Shown: one piece after another, positions 1-9,791 of the stretch | Layout of the letters: every line of letters starts with the position of its first letter | How positions within the stretch are numbered: position 1 is the stretch's first letter | Assembly: GCA_027603945.1 (NCBI GenBank) | Contig: JADIIU010000158.1 | Coordinates: 1 to 26,608 of the forward strand | Source: Terramyces sp. JEL0728 | Lineage: Eukaryota; Chytridiomycota; Chytridiomycetes; Rhizophydiales; Terramycetaceae | Length of the DNA stretch: 26,608 nucleotides | Direction: 5' to 3' | Notes under the pieces: model-generated | The model's input: the letters and a program-made list of their open reading frames with translations, nothing else | Databases searched by the model: none | Told to the model about the DNA's origin: nothing | Position numbers and translations under genes: made by a program

Positions 1-1393
1 TAATTACCCAGCAATCCTGTTCGGTGTTGTGTTTGGCTACTTCAGCAGCAGTAAAAGTCTTCAAAGCCGCTGCACTAGTAGATGCAGCGGTTTTTGGTTT
101 GTTTCTCTCTTGGTAATCACGGACTAGCCAGCCTTTACCAGAAAGCATATCAGTTGGATGCTCCATAACAATTTTAGAGTCTCTTTGATGGAACTTTACT
201 CTATACCATGGGTTGTTCATCATTCCCAAGTAATTCCATGTTGGTTGAGCAGGCTGTGTGTTTTGGCAGCAGTCCCAAGCACGCAGACAAACTTCAGAGC
301 TTGCAGAGATCTCTGATACAGGGATTTGAATATTCCACAAGAACCAGCACCAATATTTTGTGCCGTGACGAGGTCCTTTTGGAGACCCATACTTGAACTT
401 TGCCATTTTCCAAGTTTCTCCGCCGTCGATACTGAGCTCAACGCGAATGATTTTCTGGCCGCTGCCGTTGTATGCGTAACCCTTAAAGTTGATTGACTTT
501 TTTGCATCCATCGAGAATTGTTGGTCATGGCGAGGGTATAGAATGGCAGAGTTGATATTTCGATCGTTGATAATATACTCTGGCTTGGTCCACCATTCCT
601 CCGCAGTAGTACTGTCAACAACCGGAGGCGGAAGAACCCTGTTGTCTCTAAAGTGATAGTACGAACTCGATTCCTTGTCTGATATTTCAATCTTTTTCAG
701 CCACTTTACCATTCTTCCTCCAATGAACCCAGGAATCAGCACACGAATAGGGAAACCATGATCTGGTGGTAACAGTTCGCCATTCATTCCAAAAGCAATC
801 ATTACGTCATTGACTTGAGCCATTGCATAGTTGATATCCAAACTAGTTCCATATTTGCCTTGAGGAAGTTCATCGGTTCCTTCAAAATTGACCCACACGG
901 CCCCTTCAAGCGGTTGACACATTTTAAGCAAGTCAGACAGCAACACCCCACTCCATACTGCAGTAGATACAGCACACGGGCCCCAGCTGAACCCCTTGCT
1001 CTTCTTGATCATATTTTGTTCCTTTCTGCGATTGCCAGCGCAGTTCAGAGTAACTGGGATAGTGTGTGTAGGTAGTTTTTGCAAGTCAGACATGGAAAAT
1101 ACAAGAGGGGTTTTCACCAGACCACCAATTTCCAGTTTATGTGTATCCCAAGATATATTTGGTACAGGCCCGTGATTTCGAACATAATGCAAAGAAGAAG
1201 GGGTTAGCCCTTGATATTTTGATGAAGTTTCGTCCAGCAGCTTTGGTGTGGGTTCACAATTAAAAGGGTGTCTCCCGGTCAATCTAATTAAATCAGGATG
1301 TCTCTGGACCCAGCTATCTGGTGTACCTGCATCACGTTTATCCACTGGACCAGAGAACTGGCCAAGTTCGTTTGTGCTAATTTCTGTTTGCAT
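1..1393 (-). CDS. niaD: Assimilatory nitrate reductase, N-terminal part (Mo domain to start of cytochrome b5), runs off the window
   Basis: The enzyme reduces nitrate to nitrite in the cytosol using NAD(P)H. One open frame without introns runs from the ATG at 1393 (AAA before it) to the left edge, 464 codons plus one base. The molybdopterin domain contains the family motif VTLNCAGNRRKEQN, whose Cys118 would be the Mo-cofactor ligand. It is followed by the Mo-co dimerisation domain (motifs around YPRHDQQFSMD, IELSIDGGETW-like and RAWDCCQNTQPAQPTWN) and then, after an Ala/Ser-rich hinge, the start of a cytochrome b5 domain (FTAAEVAKHNTEQDCWVI). The heme-His part and the FAD/NAD(P)H reductase half lie outside. 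The gene is divergent from the truncated nitrite-reductase paralogue and shares a 328-bp GATA-rich promoter with it. It is the only long gene here without an intron in the visible part. Identity is very secure. Confidence 0.96.
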   Translation of the reverse strand, partial: MQTEISTNELGQFSGPVDKRDAGTPDSWVQRHPDLIRLTGRHPFNCEPTPKLLDETSSKYQGLTPSSLHYVRNHGPVPNISWDTHKLEIGGLVKTPLVFSMSDLQKLPTHTIPVTLNCAGNRRKEQNMIKKSKGFSWGPCAVSTAVWSGVLLSDLLKMCQPLEGAVWVNFEGTDELPQGKYGTSLDINYAMAQVNDVMIAFGMNGELLPPDHGFPIRVLIPGFIGGRMVKWLKKIEISDKESSSYYHFRDNRVLPPPVVDSTTAEEWWTKPEYIINDRNINSAILYPRHDQQFSMDAKKSINFKGYAYNGSGQKIIRVELSIDGGETWKMAKFKYGSPKGPRHGTKYWCWFLWNIQIPVSEISASSEVCLRAWDCCQNTQPAQPTWNYLGMMNNPWYRVKFHQRDSKIVMEHPTDMLSGKGWLVRDYQERNKPKTAASTSAAALKTFTAAEVAKHNTEQDCWVI

Positions 1394-1721
1394 TTTCAAA
1401 TTTTTTTCTTGCTTGCGGTTTATATCAAATTTCCTTATCTACCGTTATCTCCAGTTTCAGTGGAGTTTGATAACCAGCGTCAGCCACAGTCTTGTGAGTG
1501 CGCGATTACTGATAAAACCCAAAGTAGAAAGAATTGCGAGTTTCACGGCTGTTAATTCTGAGAGTTGAATATGCAAGCGGAATAAATTTGCAACGAGTTA
1601 TTTTCCCATCTTTCCATGTGAAAAATACAGAAACCAATCTAATCGCGGAAATTACGCATGGATCCTGGCTTTTGATAACGTTCATTAATAAATAAATTAA
1701 ATTTCACAAGTCGGAAACATC
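1394..1721. promoter_or_regulatory. Divergent promoter of nitrate reductase and nitrite-reductase-like gene, with five GATA motifs
   Basis: This 328-bp region between two divergent start codons holds five GATAA-type cores: 1434-1440 and 1445-1450 (minus), 1468-1473, 1510-1515 and 1673-1678 (plus). It also has a CCAAT at 1634-1638 and an interrupted palindrome CTCCA-N7-TGGAG at 1449-1465. GATA factors such as AreA/NIT2 activate nitrate genes in fungi when ammonium is absent, and a Zn2Cys6 activator (NirA/NIT4) gives nitrate specificity. The GATA density fits the first role. Linking the palindrome to the second is a guess, because the known NirA core is not present. Confidence 0.55.
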
Positions 1722-3182
1722 ATGGGACAAGAGGTGGTGAAAATTGTAATCGTTGGATTCGGAATGGCAGCTGGCAATTTCATTGAACGACTGCTTGAAT
1801 ATGACAGCTGCAAAAGGTACGAAATACTTGTCTATGGCGAAGAGTCTCATGTTGGGTATTATGTAACTGCTTCTTGATAATAGCGCGTTGCACTTTCAAG
1901 TTATTTCGAAACTCGTGATTGCACAAGTCTGTACATGAAGCAGCATGAATGGCTAGATAGTCACGATGAAATCCAACTGCAGTACAGTACTAATTCTCTA
2001 GTCACAAGGATTGATCACAAGCACAAGTTAGTTTACACCACGGAAGAAATTCGCTCGTACGATATCCTAGTATTAGCAACCGGGAGTGTGCCATTTGTGC
2101 CGCCAGACATCGATATGAACATTAATGGGATATTTGTATTCCGCACCATAGAAAATGTTCAAGATATGATCGTGTACAGCCGTTCAATGAAAACTGTCAA
2201 AACTGTCAGACGCGCGGTAGTTGTAGGAGGTGGATTACTAGGGTTGGAAGCCGCAAATGCATTCTTGAAACTAGCTGTATTTGATCAGGTACTAGTACTG
2301 GAAAGGTCTCCCCACATATTGTCCAGACAAATTGATCTCGAATCTGCTAAAATTGTAACTTTAAAAATTGAAGCACTTGGAATATCAATCAAGCAAAACG
2401 CAAGTATCGACCGCATTGAAACAACGAATGGGAAAATAGTTGGTTTGTTTCTCAAGGGTGGTGAATACTACGACTGTCAAATGTTGTGTTTTGCAGTTGG
2501 TGTTCGGCCACGCGATCATGTAGCAAGACAAGCAGGAATTAATTGCCATCAAAATGGAGGAATATTGATTAATAGCCATTTGCAAACTAGCATTAAGGAT
2601 GTTTATGCTATTGGAGAGTGTGCAAATTTCAATGACAAGTGCTATGGTTTGTATTCCCCTGGATTCCAAATGGGAGATATACTGGCTTTCAACCTTACAC
2701 GAGACATAAAAAAATCATTTTTGGAACCAGATATGAGCACGAAATTGAAGCTTTTAGGAGTGAACGTTGCTTCTTTCGGAGATTACTTTGCAGACAAACG
2801 AAAGGTAGCCAGACATTTACGATAGAATGTGAAAACAATGATCTACAAGGATCCTTTTGGCAAGATTTACAAGAAATTGATTTTCACTCACGATGGCAAG
2901 TATCTGCTAGGCGGCATCTTGATTGGGGACATTCGAGACTACTTTAAGCTTGCAAGTTTGGCAAAATCCAAAGCAGAATTGCCAGACCCTGCGCAGTTGT
3001 TGAGGAAACCAAATATTGTTTGCAAGCACTTTAACCTGAGTGAATTGCTCACATTTGTAATGAAACAGCACCTGAATTCACGCTCTAACGCAGCAAAGCA
3101 TAAAGAATTGGAAGGATGCGCATGTAATCAGTTGATTGATTTGGTATTAAACAACATGAATCAAATAAACGCAAAATTGTAG
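1722..3182 (+). CDS. Truncated nitrite-reductase paralogue: stand-alone FAD/NAD(P)H half (472 aa)
   Basis: Exons are 1722-1862, 1884-2804 and 2826-3182; both introns are 21 nt and in phase 0. The protein matches the N-terminal flavoprotein half of the neighbouring nitrite reductase: FAD-binding VGFGMAAG, the RVAL-YFETR segment, LATGS, NAD(P)H-binding VVGGGLLGLEAA, and the AIGECANF/GDYFADK region through the KYLLGGILIGD segment. It then diverges and stops. The BFD-type Fe-S cysteines, siroheme/4Fe-4S domain and Rieske tail are all absent, so it cannot reduce nitrite by itself. The frame is intact and both introns sit where the full-length copy has its first two, so it looks like a tandem duplicate kept as a gene rather than a decayed one. 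Role unknown: it could be an electron donor, a regulator or a redundant diaphorase. The FAD loop has Ala in place of the third Gly of GxGxxG. Confidence 0.85.
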
Positions 3183-3504
3183 TTTTTTCGTGTTGGATGA
3201 GGCTCAACGAAACAATAAATTCAAAATAATCGTCACAATGCGGATTTCAATGGCATCGATTTGGCTCCTTGGCTGCCACTTAGTACCATGGAATTTGGAC
3301 AGAGACAGGCTGCTTTGCAATTTTTTCCGCATTTTGATAAGAACTGACCATGTGAAAAATTGGACATCAATGCAGAAAAACAAAAATCCAGGGGTTTCAA
3401 AATCGTCTCTGACGAGTGTGGCTTGTAGATAAAAATGATAGCGTAGTGATAAGCACGATTAGAATTCTATACATAAACCTCAATATTTCCAAACAGAAAT
3501 CAAA
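3183..3504 (+). promoter_or_regulatory. Intergenic promoter of nitrite reductase with three GATA motifs
   Basis: This 322-bp gap has no recognisable gene. It contains GATA cores at 3335-3341, 3427-3432 and 3447-3453, the last about 50 bp upstream of the nitrite reductase ATG at 3505. No remnant of the missing siroheme or Rieske domains of the truncated paralogue could be read in any frame, so the truncation seems clean rather than recent decay. Confidence 0.45.
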
Positions 3505-6500
3505 ATGACAAAGAATCAAAGGGAAAAAATTGCAGTGGTTGGATTTGGGATGGTTGGGATCAACTTTGTCGAAAAGTTGCTTGATTTAGATAGAGACCAC
3601 CAGTATGAAATTGTAATCTTTGGAGAAGAACCATACTTGCCATACAACGTAAGCCCACTCTAATTATAGCGCGTCGGATTGACAAAGTACTTTGAGACAA
3701 GGGAAATCTCATCCTTGTACATGAAGTCGCCAGAATGGTTTGATTCCCACCCGGATGACAAGCTGCTGCACTTTGTAGATATGCAAATTGTTGACATGGA
3801 CACTGAAAAGAAGACTCTAACTGCTTCTGATGGCTCGATCCACACTTACGACAAGTGTGTCTTGGCTACGGGCAGCTTTGCATTGATCCCAAAAACCACA
3901 CTCGGCTGGGATTCCAAAGGTGTATTTGTGTACCGCACTGTGCAAGATTTGAAAGACATGATCAAATTCAGTCAGCAGGGCGTAGATTTTGAAAACGCTT
4001 CTGTAAAGCGAGCTGTCGTATTTGGTGGTGGTCTGCTGGGTTTGGAAGCAGCTGCCGCCCTAAAGAATCTTGATAGGTTCGACGAGATTGATATCATGGA
4101 ACGCTCGTCGCATATTCTAGCGAGGCAAATCGATCCAACTGGCGCTTCCTTGGTTGTCAGTCAGGTTGAACAAATGGGAATCAAGATACACTGTGATGCA
4201 TTTGTAAATGAACTCGAAAAGAGTGCGGCCACCGACAAAGTCACTGCTATCAAATTCGAAAACGGCAATGTCTTGGAATGTCAAATGGTCTGCTTTGCTA
4301 TTGGTGTTCGAGCAAGGGATGAACTGGGAAAGAAAGCAGGTATTCAGTGCCATGAACGCGGAGGTGTAATTGTAAATTCAAAGCTGGAGACCTCTGCTCC
4401 AGATGTATATGCAATTGGTGAATGTGCCAACTTTGAACAATTTTCATATGGGTTGATTGCACCTGGTGTGGAAATGGCTGATATTCTGGCATTCAATTTG
4501 ACGGAAGCAAAGTTGCACCAACCTCGCTTGTTCAAAACTCCAGACATGAGCACTAAACTAAAGTTGCTGGGTGTCCATGTTGCTTCATTCGGCGATTACT
4601 TTGCAGACAAGTTTGGACCAAAGTTCATTCCAAAGACTCCAAAAACCAAAAAAGTAAAATGAAATTTACCCTAGTTGTCTACTGCCGATGTCAAAGCACT
4701 AGTGTTTGAAGACCCATTTGGAAACGTATACAAGAAATACTTGGTACATTTTGTTAATATAGTTTTCTGCTGATGGCAAGTATTTGCTGGGTGGGATCAT
4801 GATTGGAGATACAGCCGACTATTCCAAGCTGCTGTCAATGGTTAAATCATGCAAACCTCTAGAAATCCCTGCTGGTGAATTAATTGTTGGTTCTCCAACT
4901 GGGCCTGAAGACGCCAACGCAATGTCTGACGACACCCAAATATGTTCTTGCAACAATGTAAGTAAAGGGCAAATCGTTGGTGCCATCAAGAACAAGGAAT
5001 GCGATTCTATTGGAAAAGTCAAGAGCTGCACCAAAGCTGGAACTACTTGTGGAGGATGTCTTCCGGTTGTTCAGTCCGTCTTTGAAGCCACTATGAAATC
5101 GCTTGGAAACAATGTAAGCACTGCATTGTGCCATCACTATGAACACTCTCGTGTAGAACTATTCCACATGGTTTCTGTAAAGCAGCTAAAGACTCCAGTC
5201 CAAGTAATGCGCGAATGTGGAAAAGTCCCGGATGCGCTTGGATGCAGCATATGTAAGCCGGCTATTGCCAGTATTCTGGCCTCTTTGTGGAACACCCACA
5301 TTATGGATAGAACAGTTATTGGAAATCAGGATACCAATGACAAGTACCTTGGAAACATTCAGCGTAACGGAACCTACTCTATTGTACCTAGAGTCTCTGC
5401 CGGAGAAATCACTCCTGAAAAACTTATTGTGCTTGGGCAGGTGGCCAAAAAGTACAACTTGTACACCAAAATTACTGGTGGTCAGCGTATCGATTTATTT
5501 GGAGCCAAAAAGCACGATTTGCCAGAAATATGGGAAGAGCTGATTCAAGCTGGGTTTGAAAGTGGACATGCTTATGGCAAGTCTCTTCGCACTGTTAAAT
5601 CCTGTGTTGGATCAAACTGGTGCAGATATGGTGTTGGTGACTCTGTAGGTCTTGCTTTGGCTCTTGAAGAAAGATACAAGTCAATCAGAAGCCCACACAA
5701 ACTGAAGGGCGGTGTGTCTGGATGTGTTCGTGAATGCGCAGAAGCACAAGGAAAAGACTTTGGGCTGATTGCGACTGAAAAAGGGTACAACATTTATGTG
5801 TGTGGTAATGGTGGGTCAGTGCCGAAACATGCTCAACTATTGATTGCAAACGCTCCGCCGTCTCAGGTTATTCCGATCCTAGATCGATTCTTGATGTTTT
5901 ACATTCGCACTGCTGACAGACTCCAACGAACTGCACGTTGGCTGGAAAAGCTACCTGGTGGAATGGACTATTTAAAAAAGGTTATCCTTGATGATTCACT
6001 TGGTATTAATGCCGAATTGGAAAGGCAGATGCAAGGTTTAGTGAATTCCAACTTTTGCGAATGGACAGAAGTAGTCAAGGATCTCAAGAAGCGACAGCTG
6101 TTTAAACAATTCGCCAACACCGAAGATACCATTGAAACCATAGAGCTTGTCCAGGAAAGAGGGCAACTCCGGCCAGCCAATTGGCCCAAAATAGATCCTT
6201 CTGAAAACTTTAGAGATATCGAATGGTCTTCTCTTGAATGGGTTCCAATTGTATCTAAATCTAAGATGGTCCATTCTCAAACTGGCAGTAGCTGCAATAT
6301 CAAGTACGGTGATACTCAACTGGCAATCTTTTACCTGCCTGGAAAAGGATATTACTCTAGTCAGTCCATGTGCCCACACAAGAGAGCATTTGTCCTGCAT
6401 GATGGTCTGATTGGTGACGATGCTAATGGCAACCCAACGGTGACTTGTCCGTTGCACAAGCGAGAATACAATATTTCTACCGATGCTACACTAGGGGGCA

Positions 6501-6724
6501 CGAGTTCTGATCCTGCATTAACTGTCGCTACATTTGAAGTCAAAGAAGAAGAAGGAATGATTTACTTGCGCCTTCCGCCAATTGATGAAATTGACAGCAA
6601 ATTGGGAACTTCAAGATGGATGGTCCGACAAGGCGAAACTGAAAATCAACTTGATATCCAAACTTTAATCGGGAGAAACAAACCTTGTCCATCAGCATGT
6701 GAAAGTACTGATCTTAGTTGGTAA
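3505..6724 (+). CDS. niiA: NAD(P)H nitrite reductase, full length (1052 aa)
   Basis: The enzyme reduces nitrite to ammonium with six electrons in the cytosol. Exons are 3505-3648, 3670-4653, 4675-4743 and 4763-6724; the introns are 21, 21 and 19 nt, all phase 0. Domains in order are: FAD-binding (VGFGMVG near residue 13, then PYNRVGLTKYFETR across the first intron); NAD(P)H-binding (VVFGGGLLGLEAAAAL); BFD-like [2Fe-2S] with Cys460, Cys462, Cys495 and Cys498; nitrite/sulphite reductase domains with siroheme/4Fe-4S ligands Cys680, Cys686, Cys720 and Cys724; and a C-terminal Rieske domain with Cys936/His938 and Cys961/His964. Length and order match fungal NiiA/NIT-6. All cofactor cysteines are present, so it should be active. 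The ATG at 3505 is preceded by CAAA and gives the usual short N-terminus before the FAD motif. Confidence 0.97.
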
Positions 6725-6856
6725 TATAATTTTGTTTGATATATTTGCATTCTAGTTGTGTTGTCGATACTTTCCTGAGAGTTTCCTTGATAATTGGACA
6801 ATGTAAAGTTTTTTGGGAATTCAAAAGTAATTTGGTATGAAATATCTATTACCATA

Positions 6857-6945
6857 CTTGTAGTCGTCAAACCCCGCACCTGTAGTCGTCAAACCCCGCA
6901 CTTGTAGTCGTCAAACCTCGCACTTGTAGTTCGTCAAACCTCATA
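6857..6945. repeat. 22-bp minisatellite, four copies
   Basis: Four head-to-tail copies of a 22-bp unit with core TGTAGTCGTCAAACC lie at 6857-6878, 6879-6900, 6901-6922 and 6923-6945. The first two differ at one base and the fourth has one inserted T. A decayed fifth copy may follow to about 6965. The array sits between the convergent ends of nitrite reductase and the transporter, so it could lie in 3' UTRs or a termination zone. No coding frame runs through it. Confidence 0.85.
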
Positions 6946-7007
6946 TGTATAGTTATCAAATATCACTGCAAACTTTAAAAGATATTAATACGAAAAACAA
7001 GTATTTA

Positions 7008-8542
7008 TTAATAAGGCTTTGGTTGGCGGCCTTTGATAGGTATCCAGAATACAAGTAAATGGAAAGCAAGAATGATAATCCCATTGATCAATGTGCCTTT
7101 GAAATAATTTGTTCCATTAAATCGATACACAAGTCCAAAGATTATCCCACCAAGATTCCCAAAGGCGCCAACCATGCCAGAAACAACACCGTTATGTTCA
7201 GAGTTGAGGTGCGGCACGAGTGCATAGTTTGAACCGTTGCCAGCTTCCATCATCACAGCGAGAACAAAGAATAAACCAAATAAGCCGAGCACATGGATGT
7301 TTGGGAATAAACCAATGATAACCATTAGAACACCTTCAAATGTACCCAAGAATATCATCCACCATTTCTTTGACACTGGTTTGCCTGTTCTAAGGTATAA
7401 CAGATCGGCAACGATCCCTCCAAGCGGTCTGGTAAAGATATTTAGTAATCCAAATATAGCAGCGTACGGTCCTGCAACAGTTTCACCCCAGTTTAATCCG
7501 GATTTGGTTGATTGCTGTTGATACCAAGCAGATAGGATGCCTTCCAGTGCCAGCTCTGCCCCAAATGTACAGGCGTAGGGCAACCCAGCAAGCAAAGTCT
7601 CCAAGCTAAGTGCAGCTTTGAGTGCAGGCAGATATGTCTTTTCCAATTCAGTTGTTGAGGTAGATCTAGATGATATTTTGTTGGAGTTGGAAGCAACTTC
7701 AGATTCGGCAAGCGCAGTGAGATTTGCGTCAGAACTAACTCGAAGAATTGCAACTCCAGTTACAGGCGAAGATACTTCGAGATCATCTACTCTAGGTTCC
7801 TTTTCTTGGACGGCAAGCACTTCAACGATTATTCTATCTGACCATTTACCTTGTGGACAATCATCACCAAATACAAGCACGAGGATAGCAGTAGTGGTTA
7901 TAATCAGGAATGGGACAATCAAGAAAGCGACTCGCCAAGCAGTGGATATGGACATGTGACTGTTTTGAACAAGACTATTTACAACTGCTGGCATAACAAA
8001 AAATACAACACCTCCACCGGCATTACCCCATCCTCCAGCAAGGGCATTTGCAGTTCCAACCACAGACTTGTCAAAAAACGCCGTAACCCACACTTGACAT
8101 GGGACAAAGGTACCACCGAGTACTCCAATAAAGAATCTAAGGATCAGTAAGCCAGTTGCATCATGAACTGTGCCGGCCAAAGCAGTAGGTATAGCTCCTG
8201 CAAAGAGTAATCCAACCATAACCAGTCTTGGACCGAACCGGTCGCACAATGCACCAGTGACAGCCCTGACCAACAAGGTTGAAGTTAAACCGAGAACATT
8301 AGAGTTTGCAATATCAACAGCAGTAAGTTTCAGATCATCCTTGAGGGTATGAGCCAACTAAAGTTAAAAGTAAGTACCAGAGGTGGAAAGGCAAACCATG
8401 AAAAGAACGCAACAAAAAATCCAAGCCAAGACAAGTGAAAGTTTCTGGCGTACTTGTCTCCCAGGTTCAAGAGCGGAAGCGTCGTAGCTTTGTGATTCTT
8501 TGGGTTAACCACTGCAGGCTGAAATAAACTAGAAAATCGCAT
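7008..8542 (-). CDS. nrtA: High-affinity nitrate transporter, NRT2/NarK (MFS) family (504 aa)
   Basis: A plasma-membrane nitrate/nitrite-proton symporter. Exon 1 is 8542-8378 and exon 2 is 8357-7008, separated by a 20-nt intron (8358-8377) whose removal joins WFAFPPL to LAHTLKDDL, as in the family's first helix region. The nitrate signatures are present: GGTFVPCQVWVTAFFDKSVVG followed by a GGWGNAGGG motif in the first half, and GSNYALVPHL with GAFGNLGG in the second. About twelve hydrophobic segments can be counted, with a hydrophilic central loop of roughly 100 residues, as in fungal CrnA/NrtA proteins. It is convergent with nitrite reductase and completes uptake, nitrate reduction and nitrite reduction within one cluster. 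A TATATAAT element lies 25-32 bp upstream of the start. Confidence 0.95.
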
Positions 8543-8566
8543 TTTATTTCTGGGTATATTTCTAGT

Positions 8567-8628
8567 ATTATATACTAGCTGGTTATCGTATTTATCAGTT
8601 TTATCTCAGAATGAAAAGATACGATAAG
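8567..8628 (-). promoter_or_regulatory. Core promoter of the nitrate transporter: TATA element and four GATA motifs
   Basis: On the minus strand TATATAAT lies at 8567-8574, 25-32 bp before the ATG at 8542. Immediately upstream are four GATAA cores at 8583-8588, 8592-8597, 8601-8606 and 8622-8628, spaced about 9-20 bp apart. This is the tightest GATA cluster in the window and supports nitrogen-repression control shared with the two reductase promoters. Confidence 0.6.
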
Positions 8629-9791
8629 CCATATCAATTTTCCTCAGAGCCACATCCAACGTGAAAGGGCCCTGTGTCTGCGATAAAACATATAGCCGGC
8701 TATATGCGGAAATATAGTTCACCCTTTCAGGCAGATACAGGTTTGTTTTTTAAAAGATTAATAACGCGAGTTGGCTGCTTTGGCTGCTGTAGAGACAGTG
8801 GGCACGACTCCCAAGCTCCAAATTACCAAATTTCATTCGCGATAAGAGCATATCTTGCGATGTCATGCGCCAAACAGAAAGTGATTTAGTGGAAATTGAG
8901 TTGTGGAATAACTGGACCTTTCAACGTTCCGAGTAACACATAACTATATTTAGGTTTGGGTTTGGTTGTGAACACAGCTGGACTTTCTACAGAGGTCATA
9001 GGCCAGCCAAACCGCAATTCCCCAATTGATACAACTCTGCAGATTTCATAAAGTTGCAGAAACGAGGAATTGCCAATAGTAAGAGAGCACACTCAAAGTT
9101 TGGCTCAGAACAAGCTCTTTTCGAATACCAGAACGAGGTTTCATTAGCAGATTGGACTACTGCAGCATTTCGGTGTAATTGTATTGTCAAAGAAATTGAA
9201 CGAGTAATAAATTACTAACCTATGTGGAATATTATCATTAATCAATGAGCGGATTAATATTGCTATTGACTAGCCCAGCTCCTGTTCATTGGGTGCTTGA
9301 ATAATCACGCGCAAAACATCTCAAAGACAATGATAACGATATTGGTGTCAAGATAAGAAAAATATTCCCCTCATGACATTACTTGGTATCTGAATCCCTT
9401 ATCACTCGTATGACGTCTGGCGACAATTATGCGACATTGTTTACTTTGAAATCGTACAGCTTTCATGACCTACCTGAAGAAACAGCTTGAACAAAAGAAC
9501 AAGTACAAAGCCAAGGTCGGGCACAATTACTTTCTCGAAGTTACGTTGATGGTTCTGCTTTCGATGAGCTAGGACTGGAGTATCGTCTGTAATATATTAT
9601 GTTGGATTGTTTATGTTGTATAGTTTACACCGAATGCTCAGCCAACTTGATCCTTGTGCATACAACACTGCCCAGATAGAACCTGGCGAAAAGAGTTGGA
9701 TACAAGGAATTACTGACGTAATATACCCTTCGGATCAGGTACAAGAATACACATGCAATGTTAATAAGAATTTATTCAACTATATAAAAAA
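8629..9791. other. Gene-poor 1.2-kb interval between transporter promoter and chitin synthase 3' end
   Basis: No recognisable gene was found. More GATA cores occur at 8841-8846, 9232-9237, 9331-9336, 9351-9357 and 9399-9404. Two overlapping minus-strand frames between 8886 and 9190 could not be joined with a 18-23-nt intron and resemble no family I know. A plus-strand ORF with one in-frame TGA lies at 9410-9592 and is listed separately. The interval is long for this compact region, so an unrecognised small gene, a regulatory block or a decayed gene are all possible. Confidence 0.4.
9410..9592 (+). pseudogene. Possible small protein gene interrupted by one in-frame TGA
   Basis: The ATG at 9410 opens 26 codons ending DLPEETA. 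A TGA follows at 9488-9490, and the same frame continues for 33 more codons ending SAFDELGLEYRL and TAA at 9590. Both halves have an ordinary soluble, charged composition. I found no GT...AG intron of the size used here that removes the TGA and keeps this frame; a GT-AG stretch of 21 nt (9439-9459) exists upstream but leaves the TGA in place. I do not recognise the family. It could be a decayed gene, a sequencing error, readthrough, or chance. Confidence 0.3.

Noticed and set aside
1722..3182. Reading the truncated nitrite-reductase copy as a pseudogene with stops and frameshifts
   Set aside because: All stops fall in two 21-nt GT...AG segments at positions that correspond to introns of the full-length gene; the remaining sequence is open and well conserved.
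1..8542. Recent transfer of the nitrate cluster from bacteria or another source
   Set aside because: The genes have eukaryotic domain layouts and the same 19-21-nt introns as the rest of the window, so they have at least long resided in this genome.
8674..9190. Short frames on both strands in the gene-poor interval
   Set aside because: They lack ATG starts or family resemblance, and no intron of the local size joins the two minus-strand frames.
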